Part shown: piece after piece, positions 9,965-19,806 of the stretch
How positions within the stretch are numbered: the stretch's first letter is position 1
Layout of the letters: each line of letters starts with the position of its first letter
Assembly: GCA_903823665.1 (NCBI GenBank)
Contig: CAIJTR010000068.1
Location: forward strand, 1 to 51,017
Direction: 5' to 3'
Origin: an uncultured Rhodospirillales bacterium
GTDB lineage: Bacteria; Pseudomonadota; Alphaproteobacteria; Acetobacterales; Acetobacteraceae
DNA length: 51,017 nucleotides
Notes under the pieces: generated by a model
Database searches by the model: none
What the model was told of the DNA's origin: nothing
What the model saw: the letters and a program-made list of their open reading frames with translations, nothing else
Translations under genes and position numbers: made by a program

Positions 9965-11557
9965 TTAACCAACGCGTGTGATGGCCCACTTCACCTGTTG
10001 TGGGCCATCTTCGTATCCGGAGAGCACGACCTGCTCGGCTTTGCGGGGCGTGGTGCCACCGAGATAGACGCTCTCCTCCAGCGTGATACGCGCGCCATCG
10101 GCACGCAGGCGCCAGCCGCTGCCAGAGGGCAGACGCAGCAGCACCGCCTCGCCATCCTGCTGCAAGCTGGCATCGACGGTTGGGTGCAGGTGGAAGCGGA
10201 TGGCGTAAGGCTGAGGGCTTGAGGCCTCAATGGCGTCCTCACCGCGAATATCGTCGCCGCTATCGGCCATGTAGAGCCTGCGACGATGGAGTGCGCCGAA
10301 CACGCGTTGCCAGCCGTCATGGCTCATTTCCAGCCAATGCGCGCCACCGGCCTCCTGGCGCTGTTGCTCAACAATCTCGGGCTTACGACCAAGGCCGTTC
10401 TCGCGGACTTCCGACGAGCTTGTGTCGGCGATGACGAGGGTGGAGTGTGCGGCCGTGGCCCTTGCGGCATCGCGCCACTCACCGCTTGCCGTGGGTGCGG
10501 CACCGCAATTGACGATCATGCGATCACGCCCGACCGAGAGTTCGAAGGCGAGCGTGCCAGCGTGGGCGGTGCGGTCCAGACCAGGGCCTGCGGGCTTGCC
10601 GCTGTCGATGATGAGCAGACTGCGCCCCGCAGAGAGGCGCTGAAACCCACCATCGGGCATGGTGCTGGGAACCCGCCCGGTGCGACCGGCCTGGGTGAGC
10701 ACCTGTTCGATCTGGGCCGGATTTTCTTCCCGCGTGCCGTTGAACAGGGCAAAGCCGCCATCGCCGTGACGCAGCGCGCGCAGCACCGGGGCCATGCGTT
10801 CGATGGCGCTGACGAGGCCTGCGGGCATTTGGCTTTGGCCCGCCTGCAACAGAGTGCGGATTTCGATGAGGTCTTGCAGGGCGCACAAAAGCTGGGCCGG
10901 GCTGCGCTCGCAATGCATGCCGTCTGGCAGCACCTGTCGGGTGATCTCGTGCGGCAGCAGCTTCAGCGCGCGGGCCATGAAGCCGGTTTGTTCGGGGAGT
11001 GCGACGGCAGCGGCGACAAGGCCCTTGATGGCGGTGAGTGCGCGGGCGTCGATCTGTTCGGCGGGAAGCGCCGCCGACAAATTGCGGGCGTCGTTCACCA
11101 GCCGCGCCATCAGCGCCTGCCGGAAGCCGTCATCGGCGGAGGCGGCAAAGAAGTCGTAATGCCCAAGCCAAGCCGCGATGCGCGCACCGGCGACTTCCGG
11201 GAGCTGGGCCTGTGGCTCGGTGGCACCGGTTTCCATCCAGGCTGCCACCATGGAGCGGGCGTGCATGCGGGCGGCGTCGGTTCCCAGTGCGCGCAGATCA
11301 CGCAGCCAGGTGAAGCCGTGGGCGGCGAGGCGGGCGGGTGCGGGGCTTGCGGCATCGGTGAAGGTGCTGGTGGTCAGCCGGAAAATAACGCCACCGATCT
11401 CGATTTCACCGCGCAGCAAATTGGCCCCGCGCGTGGCGTCTCCGGGCCAGAGGTCGCGGACCAGCGGCAGGGGGGCGTCGGGCACGCGGGCCAAGCCGAA
11501 TTGTGGCATTTTGGCCATGGTCCGACGCAGCCAGCGTGCCGGATCGGGCGTGCTCAC
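9965..11557 (-). CDS. Heparinase II/III family protein
   Basis: 530 aa. The N-terminal half is an alpha-helical toroid (for example HGFTWLRDLRALG and the region around LLPHEITRQVLPDGMHCERSPAQLLCALQDL), where HCERSP is the characteristic heparinase-like segment. The C-terminal half is a beta-sandwich Heparinase_II_III domain (LIIDSGKPAGPGLDRTAHAGTLAFEL, quoted in part). No signal peptide is evident. The alphaproteobacterial versions are annotated as polysaccharide lyases, but substrates are unproven. It overlaps the end of rpe by 4 bases (ATGA), so it is translated with it. Confidence 0.85.
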   Translation of the reverse strand: MSTPDPARWLRRTMAKMPQFGLARVPDAPLPLVRDLWPGDATRGANLLRGEIEIGGVIFRLTTSTFTDAASPAPARLAAHGFTWLRDLRALGTDAARMHARSMVAAWMETGATEPQAQLPEVAGARIAAWLGHYDFFAASADDGFRQALMARLVNDARNLSAALPAEQIDARALTAIKGLVAAAVALPEQTGFMARALKLLPHEITRQVLPDGMHCERSPAQLLCALQDLIEIRTLLQAGQSQMPAGLVSAIERMAPVLRALRHGDGGFALFNGTREENPAQIEQVLTQAGRTGRVPSTMPDGGFQRLSAGRSLLIIDSGKPAGPGLDRTAHAGTLAFELSVGRDRMIVNCGAAPTASGEWRDAARATAAHSTLVIADTSSSEVRENGLGRKPEIVEQQRQEAGGAHWLEMSHDGWQRVFGALHRRRLYMADSGDDIRGEDAIEASSPQPYAIRFHLHPTVDASLQQDGEAVLLRLPSGSGWRLRADGARITLEESVYLGGTTPRKAEQVVLSGYEDGPQQVKWAITRVG

Positions 11558-12213
11558 TTGGTGCCCCTGATGGCGGAAATCGCATGGGCGTAATCGGGTT
11601 TGCCGAACACGGCGGTGCCGGCAACCAGCGTGTCGGCACCGGCTGCAATCAGCCGGGGCGCGGTTTCGGGTGTGACACCACCGTCGATCTGCAGCCGGAT
11701 TTTGTGGCCGCCTGCATCGATGGCGCGGCGCAGTTCGGCCACTTTCGGCAATTGGCTGTCGAGGAAGGCCTGGCCGCCGAAGCCGGGGTTCACCGTCATC
11801 ACCATGATGATATCGACGAGATCGAGCACCCAGAGGATTGATTCGACGGGGGTGGCCGGGTTGAGCACCACGCCGGCCTTGCAGCCGAGTTTGCGGATAT
11901 ATTGCAGGGAGCGATGCAAATGTGGGCCAGATTCGGGGTGGATGCTGATGTGATCCGCCCCGGCCTCAGCAAACGCGTCCAAATACGGGTCGCACGGGGC
12001 GATCATGAGATGCACGTCGAACGGCATTTTGGTGAGCGGGCGCAAGGCCTTGAGAACCAGCGGGCCGTAACTGATGTTGGGCACGAAATGGCCGTCCATC
12101 ACATCCAGATGCAGCCAGTCCGCCCCCGCCGCCTCAACGGCACTGAGTTCGTCACCCAGTCGTGCAAAATTCGCGGCGAGCAGGCTGGGGGCAATGATCA
12201 ACGGCTGGGTCAT
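11554..12213 (-). CDS. rpe: Ribulose-phosphate 3-epimerase
   Basis: 219-aa TIM-barrel enzyme interconverting ribulose 5-phosphate and xylulose 5-phosphate (pentose phosphate pathway; carbon fixation in autotrophs). Signatures: APSLLAANFARLGDE at the start, LHLDVMDGHFVPNIS (metal-ligand His and Asp), MTVNPGFGGQAFL, and the C-terminal DGGVTPETA with VAGTAVFG (phosphate site). I chose the ATG at 12213 because the 13 extra codons before it are not homologous. It is followed immediately by the heparinase-family gene. Confidence 0.96.
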   Translation of the reverse strand: MTQPLIIAPSLLAANFARLGDELSAVEAAGADWLHLDVMDGHFVPNISYGPLVLKALRPLTKMPFDVHLMIAPCDPYLDAFAEAGADHISIHPESGPHLHRSLQYIRKLGCKAGVVLNPATPVESILWVLDLVDIIMVMTVNPGFGGQAFLDSQLPKVAELRRAIDAGGHKIRLQIDGGVTPETAPRLIAAGADTLVAGTAVFGKPDYAHAISAIRGTK

Positions 12214-12277
12214 GCGCCGTTTTAGCGAGACAGCCGCAAGCGCTGCAAGCAAGGGGTTGCCGCAGCCGAAGATCGGT

Positions 12278-13519
12278 TCACACGCGCACCAGACGGGCGG
12301 CGAAAAACCCGTCCATTCCGCCTTTTTCCGGCCAGAGCGCAGGCGTGGTGCGAAGCTGGCCTTCGATGCTGCGGGCTTCGGGGCATGATGCCATCTCTTC
12401 GGGCGTGAACGGCAGGTGGCGCAGCGGCAGGCGGCCGAGGGCGTCGGTGATGCGCATGGCCCCTTCCTCCGCCTGGAGCGAGCAGACGGCGTAGATCAGG
12501 CGGCCACCGGGTTTGAGCATATCACACGCGGCATCGAGCAGGCGGTCCTGCTGGGCATTGAGGCCGGGGAGATCGCGGTGACGCTTGAGGTGCAGCACGT
12601 CGGGATGCCGCCGGATGGTGCCGGTGGCGCTGCAGGGCGCATCAAGGAGAATGGCATCTAGTTTTTCGGACGGTCGCCATGTGGTCGCGTCGGCGTTCAC
12701 GGTTTCCACATCCAGCCGGAGCCGGGCGAGATTCTCGCGCAGCCGGACGATGCGGTTGGCGTTGCTTTCAACGGCGATGACGCGGGCACCGGCCATGGCG
12801 AGCTGGGCGGTTTTGCCACCGGGGGCGGCGCAGAGATCGGCCACGACTTCACCGGGGCGGACGTTCAGCAACGCGGCAGGCATCGCGGCTGCGGCGTCCT
12901 GCACCCAGATGTCGCCCTCGGCGAAACCGGCCAGTTCCATCACCCGCGTGCCGGGTGGGCAACGGTAGGAGCCGGTGGGCAGCGCCTCGGCCTCGGTGGG
13001 GGGCGTGGCACCGGGGCGGATGGAAAGATCGAGCGGGGCTTCGACGAGATGGGCGGTGGCGATGGCGCGGGCTTGGCGGCCCCAGGCTCCCCAGAGCCAT
13101 CCCGGCGTGTCCAGCCTTGGGCCATCAAGGCCTTCGAGTGTTGCGGCCCCGTGTTCGGACACACGACGCAGCACGGCGTTGACCAAACCTGCGAACGGCG
13201 CGAGGCCGCGATTGCGCGCCAATGACACGGCGGTGGCGACGGCGGCGTGGACCGGGGTTTCGAGCAGAAGAATGCCCGCGGCACCGATGCGCAGGATGTT
13301 GGCGACGGGGAGTGGCGGGGCTTTTTTGAGATAGGGCTCGATCACGGCATCGAGCGAGCCGGTGCGGCGCAGCACGGCGGCTGCGAGCCTGTGTCCGGCG
13401 GCGCGGTCGCGTGCATCAAGGCCCGCGAGATCGGCCAGCGCCTCTTCCAATGGGCGGTGGCGTTCGAGCACGGCTTGGAGCAGGTCAAAGGCGGCGTCGC
13501 GGGTGGGATCAGATGTCAT
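12278..13519 (-). CDS. RsmB/NOP-family 16S rRNA (cytosine-5)-methyltransferase
   Basis: 413 aa. An N-terminal NusB-like RNA-binding domain (about 1-130, with VNAVLRRVSEHG) is joined to a methyltransferase domain. SAM motif I is VADLCAAPGGKTAQLA (about 228-243). The catalytic pair is seen as DAPCSATGTIRRHPD and AVCSLQAEE, the two cysteines expected of m5C enzymes. Domain order matches RsmB, which methylates C967 of 16S rRNA in E. coli. It ends 64 bases upstream of rpe on the same strand. Confidence 0.92.
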   Translation of the reverse strand: MTSDPTRDAAFDLLQAVLERHRPLEEALADLAGLDARDRAAGHRLAAAVLRRTGSLDAVIEPYLKKAPPLPVANILRIGAAGILLLETPVHAAVATAVSLARNRGLAPFAGLVNAVLRRVSEHGAATLEGLDGPRLDTPGWLWGAWGRQARAIATAHLVEAPLDLSIRPGATPPTEAEALPTGSYRCPPGTRVMELAGFAEGDIWVQDAAAAMPAALLNVRPGEVVADLCAAPGGKTAQLAMAGARVIAVESNANRIVRLRENLARLRLDVETVNADATTWRPSEKLDAILLDAPCSATGTIRRHPDVLHLKRHRDLPGLNAQQDRLLDAACDMLKPGGRLIYAVCSLQAEEGAMRITDALGRLPLRHLPFTPEEMASCPEARSIEGQLRTTPALWPEKGGMDGFFAARLVRV

Positions 13520-13589
13520 CGCCGTCTGATGCGGCGGAATTGGCCGCGTGAGAAGCCCCGGCCGTGATGGATCTGCCGTGTGCGGGCGG

Positions 13590-13665
<76 letters not shown>

Positions 13666-13785
13666 GCCTTACCGGCAGGCGGCGGAGATTGCTCAGGGCG
13701 AGGTGGCAAGTCAAGCAGGATTGACCCGCAGTTGCGGAGGACCAGACGCGCGGCTAGGTTCCGGCCATTCTGCTGGAGCGCGCGT

Positions 13786-14103
13786 GTGATCACCATTCTG
13801 TTCGAGATTATCGGAGAGTTGCTGAACCTGTTCCGTTGGGCGGTGATTTTGGCCGCTGTGTTCAGCATGCTGGCATCGTTCGGCGTCATCGATACGCGCA
13901 ACCGGCTGGTCTACACGATCGGCGACTTCCTCTATCGCATCACGGAGCCGGTGCTGCGGCCGATCCGCAATATTCTGCCGAGCTTTGGCAATATCGATCT
14001 CAGCCCGCTGGTGCTGATTTTGCTGATCTCGGCGGCGCAGATGCTGCTCGGGCGGATCTATGGTGCCATCGTGATGGGCAACGTGCAGGGTCTGTTTCTC
14101 TGA
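13786..14103 (+). CDS. YggT family membrane protein
   Basis: 105-aa integral membrane protein with two hydrophobic spans (about residues 15-35 and 75-98). The family motif RITEPVLRPIRNILPSFGNIDLSP lies between them. I chose a GTG at 13786 because GGAG sits 8 bases upstream and family homology begins there; the frame is open back to 13564 through the tRNA gene. YggT proteins have been linked to osmotic tolerance and cell-division factors in some bacteria, but the mechanism is unclear. It is followed at once by a DUF167 gene, a common pairing. Confidence 0.88.
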   Translation: MITILFEIIGELLNLFRWAVILAAVFSMLASFGVIDTRNRLVYTIGDFLYRITEPVLRPIRNILPSFGNIDLSPLVLILLISAAQMLLGRIYGAIVMGNVQGLFL

Positions 14104-14110
14104 GCCTTGG

Positions 14111-14431
14111 ATGACCGCCCGGTATCGCCTGGGGCCGGATGGTATGACCATCAATGTGAAGGTGCAGCCGAAGTCGCGCCGTTTGGGTGTGCAGGGCTGG
14201 GTGGCTGATGTGGAGGGCGAGCGGCTGCGCATTGGCGTGTCGGAGGCGGCGGAGGATGGCCGTGCCAATCGCGCGGTTTGCGCTGTTCTGGCACGGGTGC
14301 TGGAGGTTCCGGCCTCGGCGGTGAGTGTGGTGCAGGGTGCCACAAGCCGTCAGAAAATCATGCGCGTTGTGGGTGAGCCTGGGCATCTGGTTCGTAAGAT
14401 CGAGGCGCTGACTGTGACCGGGCACGATTGA
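14111..14431 (+). CDS. DUF167 (YggU) family protein
   Basis: 106-aa soluble protein. Family marks are VKVQPKSRRLGVQGW near the N-terminus, LRIGVSEAAEDGRANRAV in the middle, and SAVSVVQGATSRQKIMRV, the typical basic end region. The function of the family is unknown. It starts 7 bases after the YggT stop, so it is likely co-transcribed. Confidence 0.9.
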   Translation: MTARYRLGPDGMTINVKVQPKSRRLGVQGWVADVEGERLRIGVSEAAEDGRANRAVCAVLARVLEVPASAVSVVQGATSRQKIMRVVGEPGHLVRKIEALTVTGHD

Positions 14432-14529
14432 ATTGTAACGATGGCTGTGCATGTTGCTGTGGTCATTGCATAATCTCGCCGCACCGAGTGATATGTGGCT
14501 GTTTGAACTTGCTTGGATGGGGAAACACG

Positions 14530-14709
14530 ATGCTCCGTATCATTGGTGGTTTGCTGGCGTTTTTTCTGGCGATTCTGATGGCGACCTATCCTGAGGCGTT
14601 CACCGGCCTGAGCGGTTCCGACGGTGTCGCGATCGCCACGTTTGCCGTGTTCGCCGGCGTGGCGCTGATGGGCAGCGAATTTTTCAAAACCATGATCCGA
14701 AACAAGTAA
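14530..14709 (+). CDS. Small two-span membrane protein
   Basis: 59 aa from the ATG at 14530, which is preceded by ATGGGGAA; the open frame from 14428 starts inside the DUF167 gene. Two hydrophobic segments, about residues 3-21 and 31-50, are joined by a short loop GLSGSDG and end with a basic tail (KTMIRNK). I do not recognise a family. It lies 3 bases before folD on the same strand. Confidence 0.6.
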   Translation: MLRIIGGLLAFFLAILMATYPEAFTGLSGSDGVAIATFAVFAGVALMGSEFFKTMIRNK

Positions 14710-14712
14710 AAT

Positions 14713-15588
14713 ATGCCAGCCGAGTTGATCGATGGCCGCGCTGTTGCGGAACGGCTGCGCGCGGCCTTGGCGCTGCGGATTGCTGAGCTTTCGTATAAGC
14801 CCGGTTTGGCCGTGGTGCTGGTGGGCGATGATGCGGCTTCCGCGGTTTATGTGCGCAACAAGGATCGCGCGGCGGCGAGCGTGGGCATTGCGGCCCGCAC
14901 CATCCGGCTGCCCGCCTCTACCCCGCAATCTGAGTTGATGGCGGTGGTGGCGGGGTTGAACGCGGACCCGGATGTTGACGGCATTTTGGTGCAGTTGCCG
15001 CTGCCCACCGGGTTCGACACGCAGGCGGTGATTCAGTCGATTGATCCGGCGAAGGATGTGGACGGGCTGACGCCAACCAATGCCGGGCTGCTCGCCGCCG
15101 GACAGCCCGCTTTGGTGGCATGCACGCCATCGGGGGTGATGAAGCTGCTGGCTGAGACGGGCGTGGATTTGCGCGGCAAGCGCGCGGTGGTGCTTGGGCG
15201 TTCGGTGCTGGTTGGCAAACCGGTGGCGGCATTGCTGACGGCGGCGGACGCGACGGTGACCATCGCGCACTCCCGCACCGCCGACATTGAGGCGGAATGC
15301 CGCCGTGCGGATGTGGTGGTGGCAGCGGTGGGGCGGCCTGAGATGGTGCGCGGCTCATGGATCGCTGAGGGCGCTGTGGTGATCGATGTCGGCATCAACC
15401 GGCTGGCGGATGGGCGGCTGGTGGGGGATGTGGCGTTTGACGAGTGCGTGGGACATGCGCGGGCCATTACGCCGGTTCCGGGTGGCGTGGGGCCGATGAC
15501 GATTGCTTGTTTGTTGGAGAACACGCTCTCGGCGGCAATCTCCCGCAGGTCGGGCTTCAGCCGGACATTACCGAAAGCGTCGGGCTGA
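14713..15588 (+). CDS. folD: Bifunctional methylenetetrahydrofolate dehydrogenase/cyclohydrolase
   Basis: Converts 5,10-methylene-THF to 10-formyl-THF in one-carbon metabolism. Seen are the substrate lysine region [17 protein letters not shown] (Lys near 55), [24 protein letters not shown], the NADP site [14 protein letters not shown], and the C-terminal [18 protein letters not shown]. After this block the last 15 or so residues (from SRRSGFSRT) and the stop codon at 15586-15588 are encoded by a REP-type palindrome rather than by gene-like sequence. The normal C-terminus therefore appears to have been replaced by repeat DNA. Confidence 0.95.
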   Translation: MPAELIDGRAVAERLRAALALRIAELSYKPGLAVVLVGDDAASAVYVRNKDRAAASVGIAARTIRLPASTPQSELMAVVAGLNADPDVDGILVQLPLPTGFDTQAVIQSIDPAKDVDGLTPTNAGLLAAGQPALVACTPSGVMKLLAETGVDLRGKRAVVLGRSVLVGKPVAALLTAADATVTIAHSRTADIEAECRRADVVVAAVGRPEMVRGSWIAEGAVVIDVGINRLADGRLVGDVAFDECVGHARAITPVPGGVGPMTIACLLENTLSAAISRRSGFSRTLPKASG

Positions 15589-15598
15589 AGCCCGACCT
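15547..15598. repeat. REP-pair (BIME-like) palindrome shared by the ends of folD and proB
   Basis: Two copies of AGGTCGGGCTTCAGCC face each other: 15547-15562 and, as exact reverse complement, 15583-15598, with 20 bases between. The right copy is itself a hairpin (GTCGGGCT-GA-AGCCCGAC). The word GTAGGTCGGGCTTCAGCCCGAC resembles a REP type I know from several proteobacterial genomes, often tied to RAYT transposases; none is in this window. Both convergent stop codons, folD 15586-15588 and proB 15597-15599, fall in or at the right arm. It may also act as a two-way terminator. Confidence 0.75.
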
Positions 15599-16715
15599 AC
15601 ACCAGCACCAGATCGTCCCGGTGGATCAGCTCGTCGCGGCCGCGCCAGCCGAGCAGGGCTTCGATTTCTGAGGATTGGTGGCCGATGATGCGGACCGCTT
15701 CGACGCTCGAATAGGCGGACAGGCCGCGGGCAAGGACGGTGCCGTCGGGGCCTCGCACTTCCAACGCATCGCCCCGTTCGAAGCTGCCTTCCGCTGAGGT
15801 GACGCCTGCGGGAAGCAGTGATTTGCCGCGCGTGAGGGCACGGGCGGCACCGGCGTCGACGACAATGATGCCGGCGGGTTGCAGCGAGCCGCCGATCCAG
15901 CGTTTGCGGGCGGTGCGGCCCTCTGGATTGGGCAGGAACCAGGTGCAGGGGGCTCCGCGTTCCAACGAGCGCAGCGGGTGTTCAACATGGCCGAGAGCGA
16001 TGGCCATGGCGCATCCGGCACCGGTTGCGATGCGAGCTGCCACCAGCTTGGTGCGCATGCCGCCGGAGGAATAGCCGGGGGGTGGCTCGCCGCCCATGCT
16101 GTCGATCTCGGTGGTCATGCTCTCCACCACAGGGATGTGGCGCGCGGTGGGGTCTCGCTTGGGGTCGCCGGTGTAGAGGCCGTCTATGTCGGACAGCAGG
16201 ATGAGCTGGTCCGCCTGCACCATCTCTGCCACGCGGGCGGCGAGGCGATCATTGTCACCAAAGCGGATTTCGGCGGTGGCCACGCTGTCATTTTCGTTGA
16301 TGACGGGGATGCAGCCGAGGCCAGTGAGTGTCGTCAGCGTGGCGCGGGCGTTGAGATAGCGCCTACGATCCTCGGTGTCCTCCAGCGTCAGCAGCAATTG
16401 GGCGGCGGTGAGGTGGTGCTGGGCCAGCACCTCTGACCACGCTTGCGCGAGCCGGATTTGGCCCACGGCGGCGGCGGCCTGCTTTTCTTCAAGCCGGAGT
16501 TTTTTCTGGGTGAGCTTGAGACTGCGGCGGGCAAGTGCGATGGCACCGGAGCTGACAACGATCACATCGGTGCCGCGGGCGCGCAGGGCTGCGATGTCTT
16601 CCGCCATGCCCTCAAGCCACGCCATGCGCGGGGCAGCCTTGGCGGGGTCAACCACCAATGCGCTGCCGATTTTGACGACGATGCGGCGGGCTTCGGCGAG
16701 GCTCGGCAGGCTCAT
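15597..16715 (-). CDS. proB: Glutamate 5-kinase
   Basis: First enzyme of proline synthesis (372 aa): ATP-dependent phosphorylation of glutamate. The amino-acid kinase domain shows [44 protein letters not shown] and [15 protein letters not shown]-terminal PUA domain follows (from about residue 275, [20 protein letters not shown]). The ATG at 16715 overlaps the obgE stop by 4 bases; the upstream ATG at 16745 lies inside obgE. proA is not in the window. Confidence 0.95.
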   Translation of the reverse strand: MSLPSLAEARRIVVKIGSALVVDPAKAAPRMAWLEGMAEDIAALRARGTDVIVVSSGAIALARRSLKLTQKKLRLEEKQAAAAVGQIRLAQAWSEVLAQHHLTAAQLLLTLEDTEDRRRYLNARATLTTLTGLGCIPVINENDSVATAEIRFGDNDRLAARVAEMVQADQLILLSDIDGLYTGDPKRDPTARHIPVVESMTTEIDSMGGEPPPGYSSGGMRTKLVAARIATGAGCAMAIALGHVEHPLRSLERGAPCTWFLPNPEGRTARKRWIGGSLQPAGIIVVDAGAARALTRGKSLLPAGVTSAEGSFERGDALEVRGPDGTVLARGLSAYSSVEAVRIIGHQSSEIEALLGWRGRDELIHRDDLVLV

Positions 16716-17713
16716 CCGGCGCGATCCGCAGCGATAGCGTCCCACAGCGCGCGCAGAACTTCGGGAACACCCTCGCCGGAAACGCCGGACATTACCATGA
16801 CGGGACGGCCGGATGCTTTGGCCAGTGCGGCCTTGCGGGAGGAGGTTTCGCGGGGGGTCATGGCGTCAGATTTGTTGAGTGCGATGATCTCCGGCTTTTC
16901 GGCAAGGCCGCCGCCGTAGGATTCCAGCTCGCCGCGAATGGTGCGCCATTTGTCCACCACGGAGCCGTCGGCGCCGTCGATCAAATGCAGCAGCACGGCG
17001 CAGCGTTCGACGTGGCCGAGAAAGCGGTCACCAAGCCCCGCGCCTTCATGGGCACCCTCGATGAGGCCTGGGATGTCCGCCAGCACGAATTCCTGCGTCA
17101 TGGATAGCCGCACGACGCCAAGCTGCGGGATGAGCGTGGTGAACGGGTAGTCGGCTATTTTCGGCCGTGCAGCGGACACGACGGAGAGGAAGGTGGATTT
17201 TCCGGCGTTTGGCAGGCCCACGAGCCCGGCATCGGCGATCAGTTTCAGCCGCAGCCAGATCCAGCGTTCCTCCCCCGGCCAGCCGGGATCGGCACGACGA
17301 GGGGCGCGGTTGGTGGAGGTTTTGAAGTGCGCGTTGCCCCGCCCGCCATCGCCGCCGCGCAGCAGCACCACGCGCTTGCCCGCTTCGTCGAGATCCGCCA
17401 GCACGGTTTCCTGGTCATCGGCCATAATCTGCGTGCCGATGGGAACCGAGATCACCACGTCATCCGCCGCGGCGCCGGTGCGGTCCGAGCCTGAGCCGTT
17501 GCCGCCTTTGCGGGCGCGGAAATGCTGGGTGTAGCGGAAGTCGATCAGCGTGTTCAGGTTGGCCACGGCGACGAATTCGACATGCCCGCCGCGGCCGCCA
17601 TTGCCGCCATCCGGACCGCCATATTCGATGAAGCGTTCCCGCCGGAAGGCGATCACGCCGTCACCGCCATCGCCGGAGCGGCAATAGATTTTGGCTTGGT
17701 CGAGGAATTTCAT
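16712..17713 (-). CDS. obgE: GTPase Obg (ribosome assembly / cell-cycle GTPase)
   Basis: 333-aa essential GTPase associated with 50S maturation. The N-terminal glycine-rich Obg fold ([27 protein letters not shown]) covers about residues 1-158. The G domain has G1 [25 protein letters not shown] (G3) and NKSD (G4). The optional C-terminal OCT domain is absent or very short, as in many alphaproteobacteria. It sits downstream of rplU-rpmA, separated by a terminator-like hairpin. Confidence 0.96.
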   Translation of the reverse strand: MKFLDQAKIYCRSGDGGDGVIAFRRERFIEYGGPDGGNGGRGGHVEFVAVANLNTLIDFRYTQHFRARKGGNGSGSDRTGAAADDVVISVPIGTQIMADDQETVLADLDEAGKRVVLLRGGDGGRGNAHFKTSTNRAPRRADPGWPGEERWIWLRLKLIADAGLVGLPNAGKSTFLSVVSAARPKIADYPFTTLIPQLGVVRLSMTQEFVLADIPGLIEGAHEGAGLGDRFLGHVERCAVLLHLIDGADGSVVDKWRTIRGELESYGGGLAEKPEIIALNKSDAMTPRETSSRKAALAKASGRPVMVMSGVSGEGVPEVLRALWDAIAADRAG

Positions 17714-17758
17714 GGCGGTGTGCCTTGCGGCGCTTTCAACTCAGGCAGGGGGCAAACG

Positions 17759-17790
17759 AAAAACGGGGACCAGCTTGCGCCGGCCCCCGT
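17759..17790 (-). terminator. Intrinsic terminator/attenuator between rpmA and obgE
   Basis: On the minus strand ACGGGGGCC pairs with GGTCCCCGT (nine pairs with one G-U), and the stem is followed directly by a T run. It lies 28 bases past the rpmA stop and 45 before the obgE start. It probably lowers expression of obgE-proB relative to the ribosomal proteins. Confidence 0.75.
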
Positions 17791-17817
17791 AATAGCAGCT
17801 TTCGGGATGGCGCGATG

Positions 17818-18087
<270 letters not shown>

Positions 18088-18102
18088 AGGGAGTGCTCCT
18101 TC

Positions 18103-18420
18103 TTACGCCGCGGGGGAGATTGCGGACACGCGCAGGACGGTGACCTGCTGGCGATGGCCGTTCTTGCGGCGGCTGTTCTGCCGGCGACGCTTTTTGAAGA
18201 TGATCACCGTGTCCAACCGGTCCTGCGCCACAACGGTCGCAGTGACGGTGGCACCGGCGACAACGGGTGCGCCGATTGTGATGTGACCTTCGGAGCCCAC
18301 GGCAAGAACGTCGGTGAAGGTGATGGTCGAGCCAGGCTCGCCTTCCAGCTTCTCAACCTTCATCAGATCGTTCGGGCTGACGCGGTATTGTTTTCCGCCG
18401 GTGCGGATCACTGCGAACAT
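18103..18420 (-). CDS. rplU: 50S ribosomal protein L21
   Basis: 105 aa with the family opening [28 protein letters not shown] in the middle and [19 protein letters not shown] (quoted in part) as the rRNA-binding basic loop. I chose the ATG at 18420; the longer frame to 18468 lies in the transcribed leader. A good promoter lies about 80 bases upstream. Confidence 0.98.
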   Translation of the reverse strand: MFAVIRTGGKQYRVSPNDLMKVEKLEGEPGSTITFTDVLAVGSEGHITIGAPVVAGATVTATVVAQDRLDTVIIFKKRRRQNSRRKNGHRQQVTVLRVSAISPAA

Positions 18421-18501
18421 CGATAGGGCGTCCTGAGGCAAAAATGCAAAACAAGCCATCAGCCGCACAAACGTGCTGCCATCCGGCTCGTGGGAAGCGG
18501 G

Positions 18502-18529
18502 GTTATAGCGGCCCGATTGCGTGAGTCAA
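18502..18529 (-). promoter_or_regulatory. Promoter of the rplU-rpmA operon
   Basis: On the minus strand TTGACT (18529-18524), a 16-base spacer, then TATAAC (18507-18502). Transcription would start near 18496, giving a leader of roughly 75 bases before rplU. Predicted by consensus match only. Confidence 0.6.
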
Positions 18530-18562
18530 TCAGATTACCGTCCTGTGGCAGCCAATACAGCG

Positions 18563-18591
18563 TTGCAGGCACCGGCAGTCCACCCTATAAC
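18563..18591 (+). promoter_or_regulatory. Promoter of tRNA-Ser
   Basis: TTGCAG (18563-18568), a 17-base spacer, then TATAAC (18586-18591). The predicted start is about 10 bases before the mature tRNA. It is back to back with the rplU promoter; both use the same -10 hexamer. Confidence 0.55.
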
Positions 18592-18608
18592 GCGCCGCTC
18601 GCTGGCAC

Positions 18609-18699
<91 letters not shown>

Positions 18700-18732
18700 A
18701 TCGCCGCCGTTTGCACGCTATGGCGCGATAAA

Positions 18733-19404
18733 CTACGCGAACACCGCTTGGAACGCCGACTGTCCGCTCGACGAGAATAGCAACACGCGACCTAGGCCGG
18801 AAACGATCCAGCCGCGGCTGGTCATTGTTTGCAGAACAGCCGCTCCAAGCGCTCCACCCAAATGATGCCGACGTTCGCTCCAGTCCAGGCACGCACGACA
18901 GACTGGGCGGCGGGCGTGTTCGACTGCCGCGATATCGATGCCGAATTGGGTAAGAAACATGCGGCCCGTGTCCGTGAGGCAGGGTTTCTCGCTGTCGGTG
19001 ATAAACCCTTGTCGTCGCAGACTATCGAACAATATGACCCCCTTCTCGCCAGCGAGATGGTCATAGCACCGCCGGGCAACCCGCAACGCCTCATCGCGCG
19101 GCCCCGTCCTCACCCGCACCGCACCGGTTCGCTGAGCAAGGCCCATCAACGCCTCTAAAACCTGAGCCACGTCCGGCCCGGACAGGCGAAAATATCGATG
19201 CCGGCCCTGCTGCTCGACCTCCAGCAACCGGGCGCTCCTGAGCTTGGTCAGGTGTCCGCTCGCCGTCTGAGGCATGACCCCTGCCGCCGAGGCGAGTTCA
19301 GTGGCGGTCAGCGCCCGACCGTCCATCAATGCAGTCAGCATGTTCGCCCGTGCCGGATCACCGAGCAACGCTGCTACCGACGCGATGAGCGGGCCATCTT
19401 TCAT
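18733..19404 (-). CDS. ArsR-type winged-helix transcriptional regulator
   Basis: 223 aa. The N-terminal winged helix (about 5-80) has [26 protein letters not shown] and then [30 protein letters not shown] (each in part): the ArsR pattern with recognition helix and wing. A C-terminal domain of about 120 residues follows, with [17 protein letters not shown], a possible metal or ligand site (two Cys, two His). It is divergent from a NIPSNAP and an ABM gene and has a perfect palindrome touching its own start, so self-regulation and control of those genes is likely. The signal is unknown. Confidence 0.85.
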   Translation of the reverse strand: MKDGPLIASVAALLGDPARANMLTALMDGRALTATELASAAGVMPQTASGHLTKLRSARLLEVEQQGRHRYFRLSGPDVAQVLEALMGLAQRTGAVRVRTGPRDEALRVARRCYDHLAGEKGVILFDSLRRQGFITDSEKPCLTDTGRMFLTQFGIDIAAVEHARRPVCRACLDWSERRHHLGGALGAAVLQTMTSRGWIVSGLGRVLLFSSSGQSAFQAVFA

Positions 19405-19406
19405 GG

Positions 19407-19422
19407 TTCGGTGTTAACCGAA
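19407..19422. promoter_or_regulatory. Palindromic operator TTCGGT-N4-ACCGAA
   Basis: A perfect 16-base inverted repeat (6-bp arms, 4-base centre GTTA) begins 3 bases upstream of the regulator ATG (19404) and 58 bases before the NIPSNAP start. Size and symmetry suit a dimeric winged-helix repressor. Role inferred from position. Confidence 0.6.
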
Positions 19423-19479
19423 GCATTCACGTCGATCAAGACCGTACCGTGCGGATGCGTAAACACGGGAGTCGAACCC

Positions 19480-19806
19480 ATGATCACCTGCTTTATACGA
19501 TACGAGATTGATCCCTTCAAAGCGGCCGCTTTCGAGGAATATGCCCGAAACTGGGGCGAGGTCATTCCGCGTTGCGGCGCCGATTTGATTGGCTATTTTG
19601 CTCCGCATGAAGGGTCGAGCACGCTCGCCTATGGCGTATACAACATCGACTCACTTGCGGCTTATGAGGCGTATCGCGCCAAGCTGAGGGATGACCCGGC
19701 CGGTCGAGCAAATTATGAATTCGCTAGGCGAGAACAATTCATCCGCAGCGAAGATCGCACCTTCCTCCGGCTTGCGTCAGCGCCGCATGCGATCGTCCGG
19801 TCATGA
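19480..19806 (+). CDS. NIPSNAP family protein
   Basis: 108-aa small alpha/beta (ferredoxin-like, dimeric) protein: [32 protein letters not shown] at the N-terminus (quoted in part), [19 protein letters not shown], and the C-terminal [18 protein letters not shown]. The family has no agreed reaction. I start at the ATG at 19480, where homology begins. Its stop overlaps the start of the ABM-domain gene by 4 bases, so the pair is translationally coupled. Confidence 0.85.
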   Translation: MITCFIRYEIDPFKAAAFEEYARNWGEVIPRCGADLIGYFAPHEGSSTLAYGVYNIDSLAAYEAYRAKLRDDPAGRANYEFARREQFIRSEDRTFLRLASAPHAIVRS

